NCBI GenBank assembly: GCA_963833745.1
Contig: CAWHZD010000006.1
Coordinates: 995,268-1,059,267 of the forward strand
Length of the DNA: 64,000 nucleotides
From: AP-15 sp963833745
GTDB taxonomy: Bacteria > Pseudomonadota > Alphaproteobacteria > ATCC43930 > CGMCC-115725
Direction of reading: 5' to 3'
Of the stretch, positions 46,026 through 54,805 are shown in pieces. Below the pieces are notes generated by a model, which saw only the letters and a program-made list of their open reading frames with translations, searched no databases and was not told the DNA's origin. The first letter of the stretch is position 1, and every line of letters starts with the position of its first letter. The position numbers were made by a program, and so were the translations under genes.

Positions 46026-46481
46026 ATGGCCTATGATATCATCTTCGTTGAGAAGCAGGATGCGCCGGTTCGGAATGTGCTAAAGAGAGGTGTCGGAGAG
46101 AACGTCTTTCTCTCCAGCCTGCCAACGAATCCCAAGGTCTTCGCCTTTTTCTTCCCTGGCAGCTTAGACACAGGCGATCTCGAGAAGCGGCTCCGCTCAC
46201 TGGGCGAAAGGACCGGTGACAACCTTTTCGTGAATATGGCTTCCCTCGCCGACCCCGACTACGACCGGGCTCAAAAGCGCTTTCGAATCGGGGCACTGCC
46301 GACGGTCGTCGTCACCGCAATTAGCCCGCTGGCGGTCACTCCCGATTCCGGCTGTTCAGCGACAGTCGGGGAATTTGTTTGGGTACGCGCGGCGGATGGA
46401 CATCACCACCGCCGCCCTCGGATAGCCTGCAGACGTCTGACTTTTAATCACTCGAGAGCGAGCTTTTTTCTCCAAGTGTGA
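46026..46481 (+). CDS. Small protein, possible thioredoxin-like fold, C-terminus probably altered
   Basis: The 151-aa product starts at an ATG with a GGGGAGG site. Residues 1 to about 105 (VFAFFFPGSLDTGDLEKRL, KRFRIGALPTVVVTA) look like a thioredoxin-type domain with the usual cis-Pro element (LPT) but no CxxC. The remainder, rich in His, Arg and Ala (DGHHHRRPRIACRR), reads like out-of-frame sequence and probably follows an indel. The region has lower GC than its neighbours. I do not recognise a named family. Confidence 0.5.
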   Translation: MAYDIIFVEKQDAPVRNVLKRGVGENVFLSSLPTNPKVFAFFFPGSLDTGDLEKRLRSLGERTGDNLFVNMASLADPDYDRAQKRFRIGALPTVVVTAISPLAVTPDSGCSATVGEFVWVRAADGHHHRRPRIACRRLTFNHSRASFFLQV

Positions 46482-46492
46482 GCCAGCTCACA
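46477..46492. promoter_or_regulatory. CRP/FNR-family-like binding site 2
   Basis: TGTGAGCCAGCTCACA is an exact TGTGA-N6-TCACA palindrome, extended on both sides to AAGTGTGA...TCACACTT. It lies about 195 bases before the CpdA-like phosphodiesterase gene, in an AT-richer gap. Confidence 0.65.
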
Positions 46493-46686
46493 CTTCTCAA
46501 AAATTCATTCGTGTTCTATCAACCGTGAGTGGATCCGTTAAAACGTGGAGGCCGGCGGTAGAAAGTAAAGCCAACTGCATAAATTCCAGCGCACCACAGA
46601 CAGTGGACGAGTCAACACTCGGTTACTACGTCGCTTTGCGTTTTGTCGGCCTAGAATGAGGCTGAGGGGAAGAAGGGGAGGAGCCA

Positions 46687-47490
46687 GTGATCGTCATCCA
46701 GCTGTCGGATCCACACATCCTAGCGCCGGGCGAGCTGCTATACCGCCGGTTCGATACCGCCGAATTCTTGGCGCGTGCGGTCGGCGAGATCAACCGGCTC
46801 GACCCGCTGCCCGATGTCGCGGTCGTCACTGGCGACCTCGTGGATCACGGCGAACCCCCCGAATACGAGCATCTGCGAGCGCTGCTGGCACCACTTGCGA
46901 TGCCGGTCTTCGTCATTCCCGGCAATCACGACGCCCGCGAGCCGCTGCGCGCTGCCTTCGCCGCGGACGATTATCTGCCGGCTGACGGGTTTCTCCAGTA
47001 TGCGATCGAGGACTATCCGGTCTGGCTCATCGCCCTCGACACGCTCATCCCGGGCGAGGCCGGCGGCCTATTATGCTCGGAGCGGCTCGCCTGGCTCGAT
47101 CACACGCTCGCCTCAGCGGCGGCGCGACCGGTCCTGCTGATGATGCACCATCCACCCTTTGTGACGGGCATCGAGCGGATGGACCGAGACGGTCTACAAA
47201 ACACCGAGGCGCTCGCCGCGGTCGTGGTCCGCTATCCCCAGATTGAGCGCATCCTATGCGGCCATTTGCACCGCGCGATCGACCGCCGTTTTGCCGGCAC
47301 GGTCGCCGGCACCGCCCCGAGCACGGCGGCGCAGCTTCGCCTTGACCTCACTGCTGAGGCGCCGCTGCGGTTCATGCACGAACCGCCCGGCTATCAGCTC
47401 CATGTGTGGCGCGAGGACAGCGGGCTCGTCACCCACACGGCGGTGTTCGGCGAGTGGCCGGACCCCCATCCGTTACGCGCGGCGTCATAG
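46687..47490 (+). CDS. Metallophosphoesterase, CpdA-like 3',5'-cyclic nucleotide phosphodiesterase
   Basis: The 267-aa protein has the calcineurin-like two-metal set: D-x-H in QLSDPHIL, GDLVDHG, the GNHD motif, MHHPPF and the final GHLHRAI. This arrangement is that of class III cAMP phosphodiesterases (CpdA), though relatives also cleave other phosphodiesters. It starts at a GTG with GGGGAGGAG upstream. The nearby CRP-like palindrome makes a cAMP link attractive but unproven. Confidence 0.85.
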   Translation: MIVIQLSDPHILAPGELLYRRFDTAEFLARAVGEINRLDPLPDVAVVTGDLVDHGEPPEYEHLRALLAPLAMPVFVIPGNHDAREPLRAAFAADDYLPADGFLQYAIEDYPVWLIALDTLIPGEAGGLLCSERLAWLDHTLASAAARPVLLMMHHPPFVTGIERMDRDGLQNTEALAAVVVRYPQIERILCGHLHRAIDRRFAGTVAGTAPSTAAQLRLDLTAEAPLRFMHEPPGYQLHVWREDSGLVTHTAVFGEWPDPHPLRAAS

Positions 47491-47546
47491 CCGCGCGAGC
47501 CAGATCGTGATGGGGACGGACTTCCCGAAGCCGACGCCCAGGAACT

Positions 47547-47693
47547 CGGCCAGGCCTGCTCCAGCAGATCCCGGCTAAGCGCTTCGGCAAGCCGGAGGAA
47601 GTCGCCGCAGCGGCGGCATTCCTCGCGTCCGACGACGCCTCCTACATCACAGGCGTCGAGCTCGCCGTCGACGGCGGCCGCACTCAGCTCTAA
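47547..47693 (+). pseudogene. 3' remnant of a short-chain dehydrogenase/reductase gene
   Basis: One frame encodes QQIPAKRFGKPEEVAAAAAF, then LASDDASYITGVELAVDGG, and a stop at 47691. This is the conserved C-terminal end of FabG-type SDR enzymes. No Rossmann or YxxxK part is present upstream, where the phosphodiesterase gene ends. A scrap left by a rearrangement beside the IS630 copy. Confidence 0.75.
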
Positions 47694-47805
47694 CCCGCGT
47701 CATTACGGCACAGCATTCGATGCGCCGCCGGGATCGCCCCACCTGCCGGCACTGTCTCTGAGGTAGCGCTTCTCACCTCGAAGGTCCGGTGGGTTGGAAT
47801 TTGCC

Positions 47806-48845
47806 GAGCGGTTTCTCATCTGACAGAATCGATGGCTTCCCAGATGTGGGCGAAGTAGGAGAGAATGCCCTACATCTTGGGGGATGGGGGATGACGCGAC
47901 CGTATTCGGTGGATCTTCGCGAACGGGTCGTTGGCCAGATCGAAACTGGCGACAGCGTGCGCCGGGTAGCCGCGATGTTCGCGGTCAGCCCGAGTTTTGT
48001 GGTGAAGCTGGCGCAGGCGTGGCGGCGTCGCGGGGCAGTGGCGGCGCTGCCGCAGGGCGGCGATCGGCGCTCGCTGGCCATCGAGCGGCATCGCGACTGG
48101 CTGTTGCAACTGGTCGCCGAGACGCCGGACCTGACCCTCGAGGAGATCCGGGCGCGGCTTACTGAGCGCGGGTTGCCGGCGGCGGTGTCGACGATCTGGC
48201 GGTTCTTCGACCGGCACGGCATCAGTTTTAAAAAAAACTGCGCACGCGGCCGAGCAGGCGCGCCCGGACGTCGCCGCCGCACGGCAGCAGTGGCGGCAGA
48301 ACCAAGGCGGGCTTGATCCCGCCCGGCTCGTCTTCATCGACGAGACCGGGACCACCACCAACATGGCCAGAAGGCGCGGTCGCGAGCACCGCGGGGCCCG
48401 CCTGGTCGCCGCGATCCCGCACGGCCATTGGAAGATCACCACCTTTGTCGCCGGGCTGCGGCAAGACGGCCTGAGCGCCCCGTTTGTCATCGATCGACCG
48501 ATGAACGGCGCCATCTTCCAGGCCTATGTCGAGCAGTGCCTGACACCGACCCTCGCGCCCGGCGACATCGTCGTGATGGATAATTTGCCGGCCCACAAGG
48601 TCCAGGGCGTGCGCCGGGCGATCCGCGCCGCCGGCGCCGAGCTGCTCTATCTGCCGCCCTATTCGCCCGACCTCAACCCGATCGAACTGCTCTTTGCCAA
48701 GCTCAAGGCGCTGTTGCGCAAAGCCGCCGAACGCTCGATCCCGGCGCTGTGGACCCGAATCGGCGATTTGCTCGACCAGTTCTCGGCCGCCGAATGCCGC
48801 CATTACCTCGCCCATGCCGGCTACGTCTGATCGGAAAATGCTCTA
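47806..48845 (+). mobile_element. IS630-family insertion sequence
   Basis: About 1.04 kb. The right end (GAGCATTTTCCGATCAGACG on the complementary strand) and a diverged left end (GAGCGGTTTCTCATCTGACAG) form imperfect terminal inverted repeats. The right end is followed by TA (48844-48845), the target IS630 elements duplicate. The left TA is not seen, so the left boundary is less certain or has decayed. Confidence 0.75.
47891..48830 (+). CDS. IS630 family transposase, two frames joined by slippage at A8
   Basis: The first frame (MTRPYSVDLRERVVGQIETG, helix-turn-helix, winged part) reaches FKKN at 48240. The second carries the DDE catalytic core: Asp in LVFIDETG, Asp in VVMDNLPAHK and Glu in SPDLNPIELLF, to the TGA at 48830. 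The two are joined by a +1 shift at a run of eight A (48230-48237, TTTTAAAAAAAAC). Such A-runs commonly act as programmed slippage sites in insertion sequences, so the element may be active. The joined product is about 312 aa. Confidence 0.88.
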
Positions 48846-49877
48846 GTGCTACGCGCAGATTGGCACGGCGATCGGCGCCAGTATGCCATCTTTATCGTCA
48901 GGCGTTTCGTCGGTTATCTCACGACGCTCGGCCTGGCGAAACCGCCGGTGCCGCCAACGACAAGGGAGCTTGCTCGAGCCGCGTTGCGGCGTGACTACGA
49001 GGATTATCTCCGTCGCCAGCGGGGCCTCACCGAGCAAACGATCGGCCACTGCTGGCGTTTTGCCGCTCGGTTCCTCGACTTCCGCTTCGGCGAAAACGAG
49101 GTCGAGCTCGGCGCGATCACGGCCGGCGACATCATTGCCTTCCTCCAGCGGCTGACCACCCGCAAGCCGCCATTCCGCGATAAAACGGCACCGACGCACC
49201 TGCGCAACTTCTTCCGCCACCTATTCAAGAGCGGCCTGACGAGAAGCAATCTTGCGCTCTGCATTCCGAGCGTCGCGCAGCATTACGATGCTCGGCTACC
49301 TCGCCATTTGACGCCGGAGCAGGTGGAAACCGTGTTGGCGGCAGTCCGCGCCGATGCGCGGTTAGGCCGCCGCAACTATGCGATGATCATCCTCCTTGCG
49401 CGCCTCGGCCTGCGCGCGCCGGAAGTGGTCGTCATCCAACTCGGCGATATCGACTGGCGCGCCGGCGAACTTGTCGTGCGTGGCAAAGGTCAGAACCACG
49501 ATCGCGTGCCGATCCCGCCCGATGTCGGCGAAGCACTGGCTGACTACATCCGGCGGGATCGTGTCTCGACATCGCGGGCGCTGTTCGTCTGCGTCCGGGC
49601 GCCGCACGGCCCTTTCAAGGACGGGACGGTCCTCAACACCATCCTGAAGGACGCGTTCACCCGAACCGGCGTCAGGCCGCCTTGCCGGTATGTGGGATCC
49701 CATGTCCTGCGCCATAGCTTGGCGACCAATCTGGTCCGCCAAGGTGCGTCGCTCCCCGAGGTGAGCGACATGCTCCGTCACCGGTCACGCGCCTCTACGT
49801 TGATCTACGCCAAGCTCGACATCGAGGGGTTGCGCTCGATCGCGCAGCCCTGGCCCTTCGTGGAGGGTGCACAATGA
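48846..49877 (+). CDS. RIT tyrosine recombinase A (probably lacking its N-terminus)
   Basis: A 343-aa tyrosine recombinase with Arg in LARLGLRAPEVV, HxxR in SHVLRHSLATN and the nucleophile Tyr in IYAKLDIEGLRS. The N-terminal core-binding domain begins abruptly with YAIFIVRRFVGYL, and the frame opens on a GTG at the IS630 right end. Homologues I recall are longer at the N-terminus, so the insertion probably removed the start. Confidence 0.88.
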   Translation: MLRADWHGDRRQYAIFIVRRFVGYLTTLGLAKPPVPPTTRELARAALRRDYEDYLRRQRGLTEQTIGHCWRFAARFLDFRFGENEVELGAITAGDIIAFLQRLTTRKPPFRDKTAPTHLRNFFRHLFKSGLTRSNLALCIPSVAQHYDARLPRHLTPEQVETVLAAVRADARLGRRNYAMIILLARLGLRAPEVVVIQLGDIDWRAGELVVRGKGQNHDRVPIPPDVGEALADYIRRDRVSTSRALFVCVRAPHGPFKDGTVLNTILKDAFTRTGVRPPCRYVGSHVLRHSLATNLVRQGASLPEVSDMLRHRSRASTLIYAKLDIEGLRSIAQPWPFVEGAQ

Positions 49878-50821
49878 GCTGCATTCGACAGGAGCTCGAT
49901 CGCTATCTGACCATCCGCCGGAGCTTGGGCTACGACCTCGGGACGACGGCGAGGCTGCTGCGGCGCTTCGTGGCCTTCGCCGAGGCGCAAGGCGCCCAGC
50001 ATGTCAATACCGGCCTGTTCCTGAAGTGGCAGGCCAGCTTTGGCCAAGCGAGCCAACAGACCTGGGCAGCGCGCCTCGGCATGGTTCGGCTGTTCGCGCA
50101 ATGGCTGCACGGCCTCGATCCGACACACGAGGTGCCGGCTCGCGGGCTGATCCCGCATCGGGCCCAGCGCTCGCGCCCGTATATCTACAGCGTTGAAGAG
50201 ATCGCCAACATCGTCGCCACCGCGGCCGAGCTTCCCTCGGTCTATGGGCTCCGCGGGCTCACCTGCTCGAATCTGCTCGGCCTCCTCGCGACCACAGGCC
50301 TCAGGATCAGTGAAGCACTCGCACTCGACGCAGGCGATGTTGATCTCGAGATCGGCGTGCTGACGATACGGCGCGGCAAGCGGGGCAAGGCCCGGCTGGT
50401 GCCGATCGACAGCAGCGTGGCGCAGCGCCTGAGAAACTACGCGGACGAACGCGACCGGCTTCTCGGCTTCTCGCCACAACCCTTCTTTGTCGGTGATCGG
50501 GGCGCCCGTATCGGCGACTGCGGCGCTCGCTATAACTTTGCGCTCGTCTGCCAACGCCTCGGATTGCGGTCTCCGCAGCGGTTCTACCGGCATGGCCGCG
50601 GCCCGCGCATCCATGATCTGCGCCACAGCTTCGCCGCGCGGACCATCATCGGCTGGTACCGCGCAGGCCAGGACCCGGCGCGCGAGATGATCAAGCTGAC
50701 GACCTATCTCGGCCATACCAAGCCCGAGAACACCTATTGGTACATCGAAGCAGTCCCGGAATTGCTCGAGCTGGCCGCTCAGCGGATTACCGGCTCTTCG
50801 GACGTGGAGGCGTGCCGATGA
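49874..50821 (+). CDS. RIT tyrosine recombinase B
   Basis: A 315-aa tyrosine recombinase with an N-terminal SAM-like domain (DRYLTIRRSLGYDLGTTA-like), Arg in TTGLRISEALALD, HxxR in IHDLRHSFAARTI and catalytic Tyr in ENTYWYIEA. Its ATG overlaps the stop of recombinase A and its stop overlaps the start of recombinase C, so the trio is made together. Confidence 0.92.
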   Translation: MSCIRQELDRYLTIRRSLGYDLGTTARLLRRFVAFAEAQGAQHVNTGLFLKWQASFGQASQQTWAARLGMVRLFAQWLHGLDPTHEVPARGLIPHRAQRSRPYIYSVEEIANIVATAAELPSVYGLRGLTCSNLLGLLATTGLRISEALALDAGDVDLEIGVLTIRRGKRGKARLVPIDSSVAQRLRNYADERDRLLGFSPQPFFVGDRGARIGDCGARYNFALVCQRLGLRSPQRFYRHGRGPRIHDLRHSFAARTIIGWYRAGQDPAREMIKLTTYLGHTKPENTYWYIEAVPELLELAAQRITGSSDVEACR

Positions 50822-51813
50822 CAGCCTCAACTTTCCCGGCGCTGCTCCAGCGTTTCTTCACCGATCGCCTGTGTACGCAAATGGAGGCGAGCGCGAATAC
50901 GATCGCCGGATATCGCGACACCTTCCGGCTGCTCCTGCGCTTCGCAAGCGAGCAATGCCGGAAGGCGCCCACCCGACTGCGGGTCGAGGACATCGACGCC
51001 GAGCTGATCGGGGACTTCCTCTTGCACGTCGAGATAGCTCGGCGAAACGGCGCGCGCAGCCGGAACACGCGGCTGGCCGCTATCCGGTCCTTCTTCCGCT
51101 ACGTCGCGATGAACGAGCCCGCCTACCTGCTGCACTGTCAACGGATCCTGACGATGCCCGGTAAGCGCTATGTCAAGCGAACGGTGACCTTCCTTGATCG
51201 GGAAGAGATTGCAGCGCTGCTTGCCGGCCCTGACCGGTCGACATGGGTCGGGCGCCGCGATCACGCGATTCTGCTGATTGCGTTGCAGACAGGGTTGCGG
51301 GCATCCGAACTGATCAACTTACGATGTAAAGACGTAGTGCTGGGTACCGGCGCTCACATCCGATGCGACGGCAAGGGCCGGAAGGAACGGTGCACACCGC
51401 TCCGACGCGACACGGTCAACTTGCTGGAGCAATGGCTGAGAGAACGCCGCGGCGGCGATGATTATCCGCTGTTCCCGTCGACGCGTGGCGATCGGCTAAG
51501 CCGCGATGCGCTGGAGCACATCGTCCGCAAGCACGCACAAATCGCGTCGGCATCATGCCCGTCGCTCAGGACCAAGCGTGTCAGCCCGCACATCCTCAGA
51601 CACAGCACGGCGATGGAGCTATTGCAGCATGGCGTCGATCAGACGGTAATCGCTCTCTGGCTTGGCCACGAATCCGTCGAGACGACGCAGATCTATATTC
51701 ACGCCGACCTGCGAATGAAGGAAAAAGCCCTGGCTCGGGTAGCTACGCCAGAGACAAGGCCCGGCCGATATCGCCCCGACGACAAGTTGCTCGCCTTCCT
51801 CGAAGCGCTCTGA
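50818..51813 (+). CDS. RIT tyrosine recombinase C
   Basis: A 331-aa tyrosine recombinase with Arg in LQTGLRASELINL, HxxR in SPHILRHSTAMELL and catalytic Tyr in TTQIYIHADLRMKE. The N-terminal domain (LLQRFFTDRLCTQMEASANT) resembles XerC-type core-binding. Start at 50818 by ATGA overlap; the longer frame from 50737 lies inside recombinase B. It ends right at the element's terminal repeats. Confidence 0.92.
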   Translation: MTASTFPALLQRFFTDRLCTQMEASANTIAGYRDTFRLLLRFASEQCRKAPTRLRVEDIDAELIGDFLLHVEIARRNGARSRNTRLAAIRSFFRYVAMNEPAYLLHCQRILTMPGKRYVKRTVTFLDREEIAALLAGPDRSTWVGRRDHAILLIALQTGLRASELINLRCKDVVLGTGAHIRCDGKGRKERCTPLRRDTVNLLEQWLRERRGGDDYPLFPSTRGDRLSRDALEHIVRKHAQIASASCPSLRTKRVSPHILRHSTAMELLQHGVDQTVIALWLGHESVETTQIYIHADLRMKEKALARVATPETRPGRYRPDDKLLAFLEAL

Positions 51814-52542
51814 TTATGCCGACCCCCCGCATGGCTTGAGGGCTGCTCTCCGGCCGTTGCTCGGGCCATGCGGCATAATCCGGCGGTCGGCATTATGAAC
51901 CAATTCATGCAGCACCGTGCGATGCCAGTTGATCGGCTCGAAGTAGCTCGACGGCGGCGGCACCTGGATAAAATCCTCGCTCGGCACATAAAAGGCACGG
52001 TTGCCGCCGATGCGAATATCGGCGCCGGTCGCGCGGATCAGCGCTTCGGCCTGCGGCAGGATGAGGTTTTCAGCGGCCGGCGCGGGGGCAGGCGCCAGAT
52101 CTTCCGGCAGATCCTCGCACTGGTCGGCGTTGAACACCATGAAGCGCTTCAGAAACGGGATCGCTTCGGGCTCGTCGCCGGTCTCTTCGGCGCGCGTGCG
52201 CTCGCGCCAGGGAATGAAGCGATCGGCAAAGACAACCGTCGTGCCTTTTTCGCCCTTCCTGACGTGCGCGCCGATCTTGAGGGCCTGGCGAAATGTGAGC
52301 CAGTGCTGGGTGGTGAAGCCGCGCTCGGCGACCGCGGACCACAAAATGAGAATATTGACGCCAGAGTAAGCGCGGCCGGTGGCAGCGTTTTTCGGTAAGC
52401 CGAGCGGGGCGCCGACATTGCCCCAGGGCTGGATCCAAGGGAGCCGCCCCTGTTCGAGTTCGGCGATGATCTTGTCGGTGATTTGCTGATACAGGCCGTT
52501 GCGGTCGGCAAAGGATTTATCGGCGGGCGCCGGGTGGGGCAT
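51814..52542 (-). pseudogene. ArdC-like antirestriction protein, cut at the zinc motif by the RIT element
   Basis: The N-terminal ArdC domain is intact (YQQITDKIIAELEQGRLPWI, YSGVNILILWSA, VRKGEKGTTVVFADRF). The zincin part reaches HRTVLHELVH, after which family homology stops at 51897. The last 28 residues (NADRRIMPHGPSNGRR...) are encoded by the RIT terminal repeats. The third zinc ligand and about 100 C-terminal residues of the family are lost. The single-stranded-DNA-binding half may still be made. ArdC proteins are typical of conjugative elements. Confidence 0.88.
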
Positions 52543-52908
52543 TGGCTCTCTCCGCGACGTGCGGGCGAAAGCCTCTCTCTCGCCTGTGCACTCGTCACGG
52601 ACGCGGCACCGCCCTTTTCCTCTTCCTTTTCGGCAGCCCGGCAGTTACCGGAACATCGGGACGCAGCATCTGTGCCTTGTGCCCCGCGTTAGCGATCACG
52701 ACCCGTCAGGGCGGAGACGTGCCCCCGGAGCGGGGGAAAAGGGGCACGGCTCCGCGCCTCCGCGACAGCGGGGCGTAAGAGCGCGGCCCGAGCGCAGCGA
52801 GTGGAGACGCCACGCCGAACCATTTGCCTCAGCAAAAGGTCTAAATTAGCTATTTTATTGAGTTGCGTACGTTATTATTCGCGGGAAACGATCGGCGGAG
52901 TTACGACC
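52543..52908. other. Intergenic region with a GC-rich hairpin
   Basis: This 366-base stretch lies between the ardC-like start and the methyltransferase start. It holds a stem GTGCCCC/GGGGCAC (52709-52740) and then a sharp drop in GC from about 52830. The divergent promoters of both genes should lie here; none is clear. Confidence 0.45.
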
Positions 52909-53553
52909 ATGCAAAACACATCGCATGCTGTCATGTCGCAGCGAGTCGAAGCGCTTGACAGTCCCGACGATTTCCCGACGCCACCCTGGGCTACGCGCGC
53001 ATTAATCAAATACGTGATCGACGAAAAGGACGCCCTCGCGGCCATGACGTGTATAGAGCCGGCGTGCGGTGCGGGCCATATGTCGAAAGTCTTGCATGAA
53101 TATTTTGGAGATGTCCGCAGCTCGGATGCGTATAGCTACGGCTACGGCTTAGTCCGCAATTTTCTCGTACATCCTTATGCGACAAATGCTTGTGACTGGG
53201 TAATAACGAACCCTCCATTCCGGCTTGCGGAAGAATTCGTGCTCCGGGCGCTGAAAGTTGCTCGCGTGGGAGTGGCCATTATAGCGCGTACCGTATTTCT
53301 TGAGAGCGTTGGAAGATACGAAGCAATATTTTCTGAACATCCGCCGACAAAGTTCGCTCAATTCTGCGAGAGAGTCCCGATGATTCGAGGACGGCTGGAA
53401 AAAACGGCGACAACCGCAACCGGATATGCGTGGTTCGTTTGGGAAAAAGGCCGCAGAAGTACGCCGAGATTGATGTGGATTCCACCCTGCCGCCGTGATT
53501 TGGAACGCGACGGCGATTATGACCGGCCCGCGCCGCCGGAGCGAATCATGTGA
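52909..53553 (+). CDS. Phage/plasmid-type DNA methyltransferase-like protein
   Basis: The 214-aa protein begins MQNTSHAVMSQRVEALDSPD and has FPTPPWATRALI, a SAM motif CIEPACGAGHMSKVL and the catalytic motif TNPPFRLAEEF (NPPF). The order fits amino-methyltransferases common on phages and integrative elements. There is no specificity domain. The ATG at 52909 with a GGAG site is preferred to 52801. GC content is lower than the surrounding chromosome, which suggests recent acquisition. It may protect the element against restriction. Confidence 0.82.
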   Translation: MQNTSHAVMSQRVEALDSPDDFPTPPWATRALIKYVIDEKDALAAMTCIEPACGAGHMSKVLHEYFGDVRSSDAYSYGYGLVRNFLVHPYATNACDWVITNPPFRLAEEFVLRALKVARVGVAIIARTVFLESVGRYEAIFSEHPPTKFAQFCERVPMIRGRLEKTATTATGYAWFVWEKGRRSTPRLMWIPPCRRDLERDGDYDRPAPPERIM

Positions 53554-53569
53554 GCGAACTGGATCGCGC

Positions 53570-53908
53570 TCATTCCATTCTGTCAAATCGGGTCATAGCT
53601 TCTCTCAATAACCGTAGGGCTTCGATAACAGCGTTTTGTCCTCCTTGGGCAAGTATTTGTTCGATCCGGCCGGCGGCGCGACGAAGGTCGAGTGCCTTTG
53701 GGCCGGGTGATCCGGAAGGGGGTAATAGATTGGCCGGCGCCGGCGGAGGGGAGCCGTAATCCCCGTCTTCAACCTCCTTTATGCGGCCTTGGTTTAGCCC
53801 AAACCACGCTCCGATATCATGTCGTCGGTCGCCTCAAGCAACCATAGCAAGTATAAGCGGGACATCAGCGCTAGTAACAATAATCCCGCTCCGGCGTGCT
53901 TTTGGCAT
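53570..53908 (-). pseudogene. Small helix-turn-helix-like gene interrupted by an in-frame TGA
   Basis: Read across a TGA at codon 25 (53836-53834), this strand encodes a coherent 112-codon protein: MPKARRSGIIVTSADVPLIL, then AMVA-stop-GDRRHDIGAWFG, LNQGRIKEVEDGDYG, a Pro-rich linker and a helical end (EQILAQGGQNAVIEALRLL). A GGAGGG site precedes the ATG. DIGAWFGLNQGRIKEV looks like a helix-turn-helix. The TGA is one transition from CGA (Arg), the simplest explanation. Without readthrough the gene is dead, although an internal start is possible. Confidence 0.6.
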
Positions 53909-53977
53909 TGAACCCTCCGGCTGGCAATGACCGGAAACCATTAATCCGAAGGTTGTAGCGCCGCCGGTCTGCGCAGC

Positions 53978-54760
53978 TCAAGACAGTCGCCGACTTTTTC
54001 TGACGGTACCGGGTTTTGGATACGGCACGTCACGCCGCACCTCGGCCGCCGGCTTGTCCTCGCGCAGCCCTTCATAGACGACTTGGCGCAAGAGGTTGTC
54101 TTCGGTCCAGGCGAGGAATTTTACTTCGGCGACCAGCTCCGGCCGCACCCAATGGACCCGCGACAAAACCAGCGGCGAGCCGAAGCGGGTCGAGCGCGGC
54201 GGCGGCACGTCGAGCGGCATTTTGGCAACGCCGAGCGGTTGCAGCCGCCGCCACAGCCGTTCGAGCTCGCCCTGATTGAGGCCGGTGCCGACACGCCCGG
54301 CATAACTGAGCCTACCGTCGGGATCGTAGTAGCCGAGCAACAAGGCGCCAAGAAACGGCCTCGCGCCCTCGGGATCGGTCCAGCCGATCACCACGAATTC
54401 CTCGCGGTTGAGGCATTTGACTTTGAGCCACAAGCCGCGATTGCCGGGCGCGTAGGCGGCATCGGCGCGTTTCGAGACGATGCCTTCGACTCCGAGGGGA
54501 CAGGCCTTCTCGTAAAAGGCCGGGCCCTGCCCGATCTGATGATCGCTGCACTGCAAGGACGATCCCATCGACGACAGCAAGCTGGCGAGCCGTTCTTTGC
54601 GCGCGATCAGCGGCCGGGCGGTCAGATCCTCGCTGTCGAGATACAGAAAATCGAACAGGAAGAACACGAGGCCGGCGGCGTTACCGGCGTCGGACGCCAG
54701 CTGGATCATGCTGAACGAGGTGATGCCGTCGGCGCGTACGCCGCACAGTTCGCCGTCGAG
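53978..54760 (-). pseudogene. 5'-truncated ATP-dependent DNA ligase (LigD-like ligase domain)
   Basis: Homology to the ligase domain begins abruptly at LDGELCGVRADG (near 54760) and runs through MARPLIARKERLA-like LTARPLIARKERL, GIVSKR, the motif WLKVKCLNREEFVVIGW and the C-terminal OB part (EVKFLAWTEDNLLRQVVYEG). The adenylation-site Lys (motif I, KxDG) and about 110 upstream residues are missing, so it cannot self-adenylate. Upstream the SRAP gene ends 46 bases away, leaving no room for the lost part. A deletion remnant. Confidence 0.82.
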
Positions 54761-54805
54761 GTGCCTCGACCGCCGCCGCGAGGCGCGCCATGAAGCTGTC
54801 GTAGC

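Larger units (their letters stand above)
48846..51897 (+). mobile_element. Recombinase-in-trio (RIT) element, 5' end abutting IS630
   Basis: Three consecutive tyrosine recombinase genes, each overlapping the next by ATGA, are the definition of RIT elements. The right end carries repeated motifs ATTATGCCGACC (51813-51824), GCGGCATAAT near 51873 and GGTCGGCATTAT (51885-51896), which form inverted repeats, and the ardC-like gene resumes right after. The left end is missing or replaced by the IS630 copy, which stops where the first recombinase frame begins. Confidence 0.85.

Noticed and set aside
45901..46083. A 60-aa open frame before the small thioredoxin-like gene
   Set aside because: Contains the CRP-like site, has no ribosome site and no protein-like pattern.
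53834..53836. TGA as selenocysteine codon
   Set aside because: No selenocysteine insertion hairpin or selenoprotein family match; CGA to TGA mutation is simpler.
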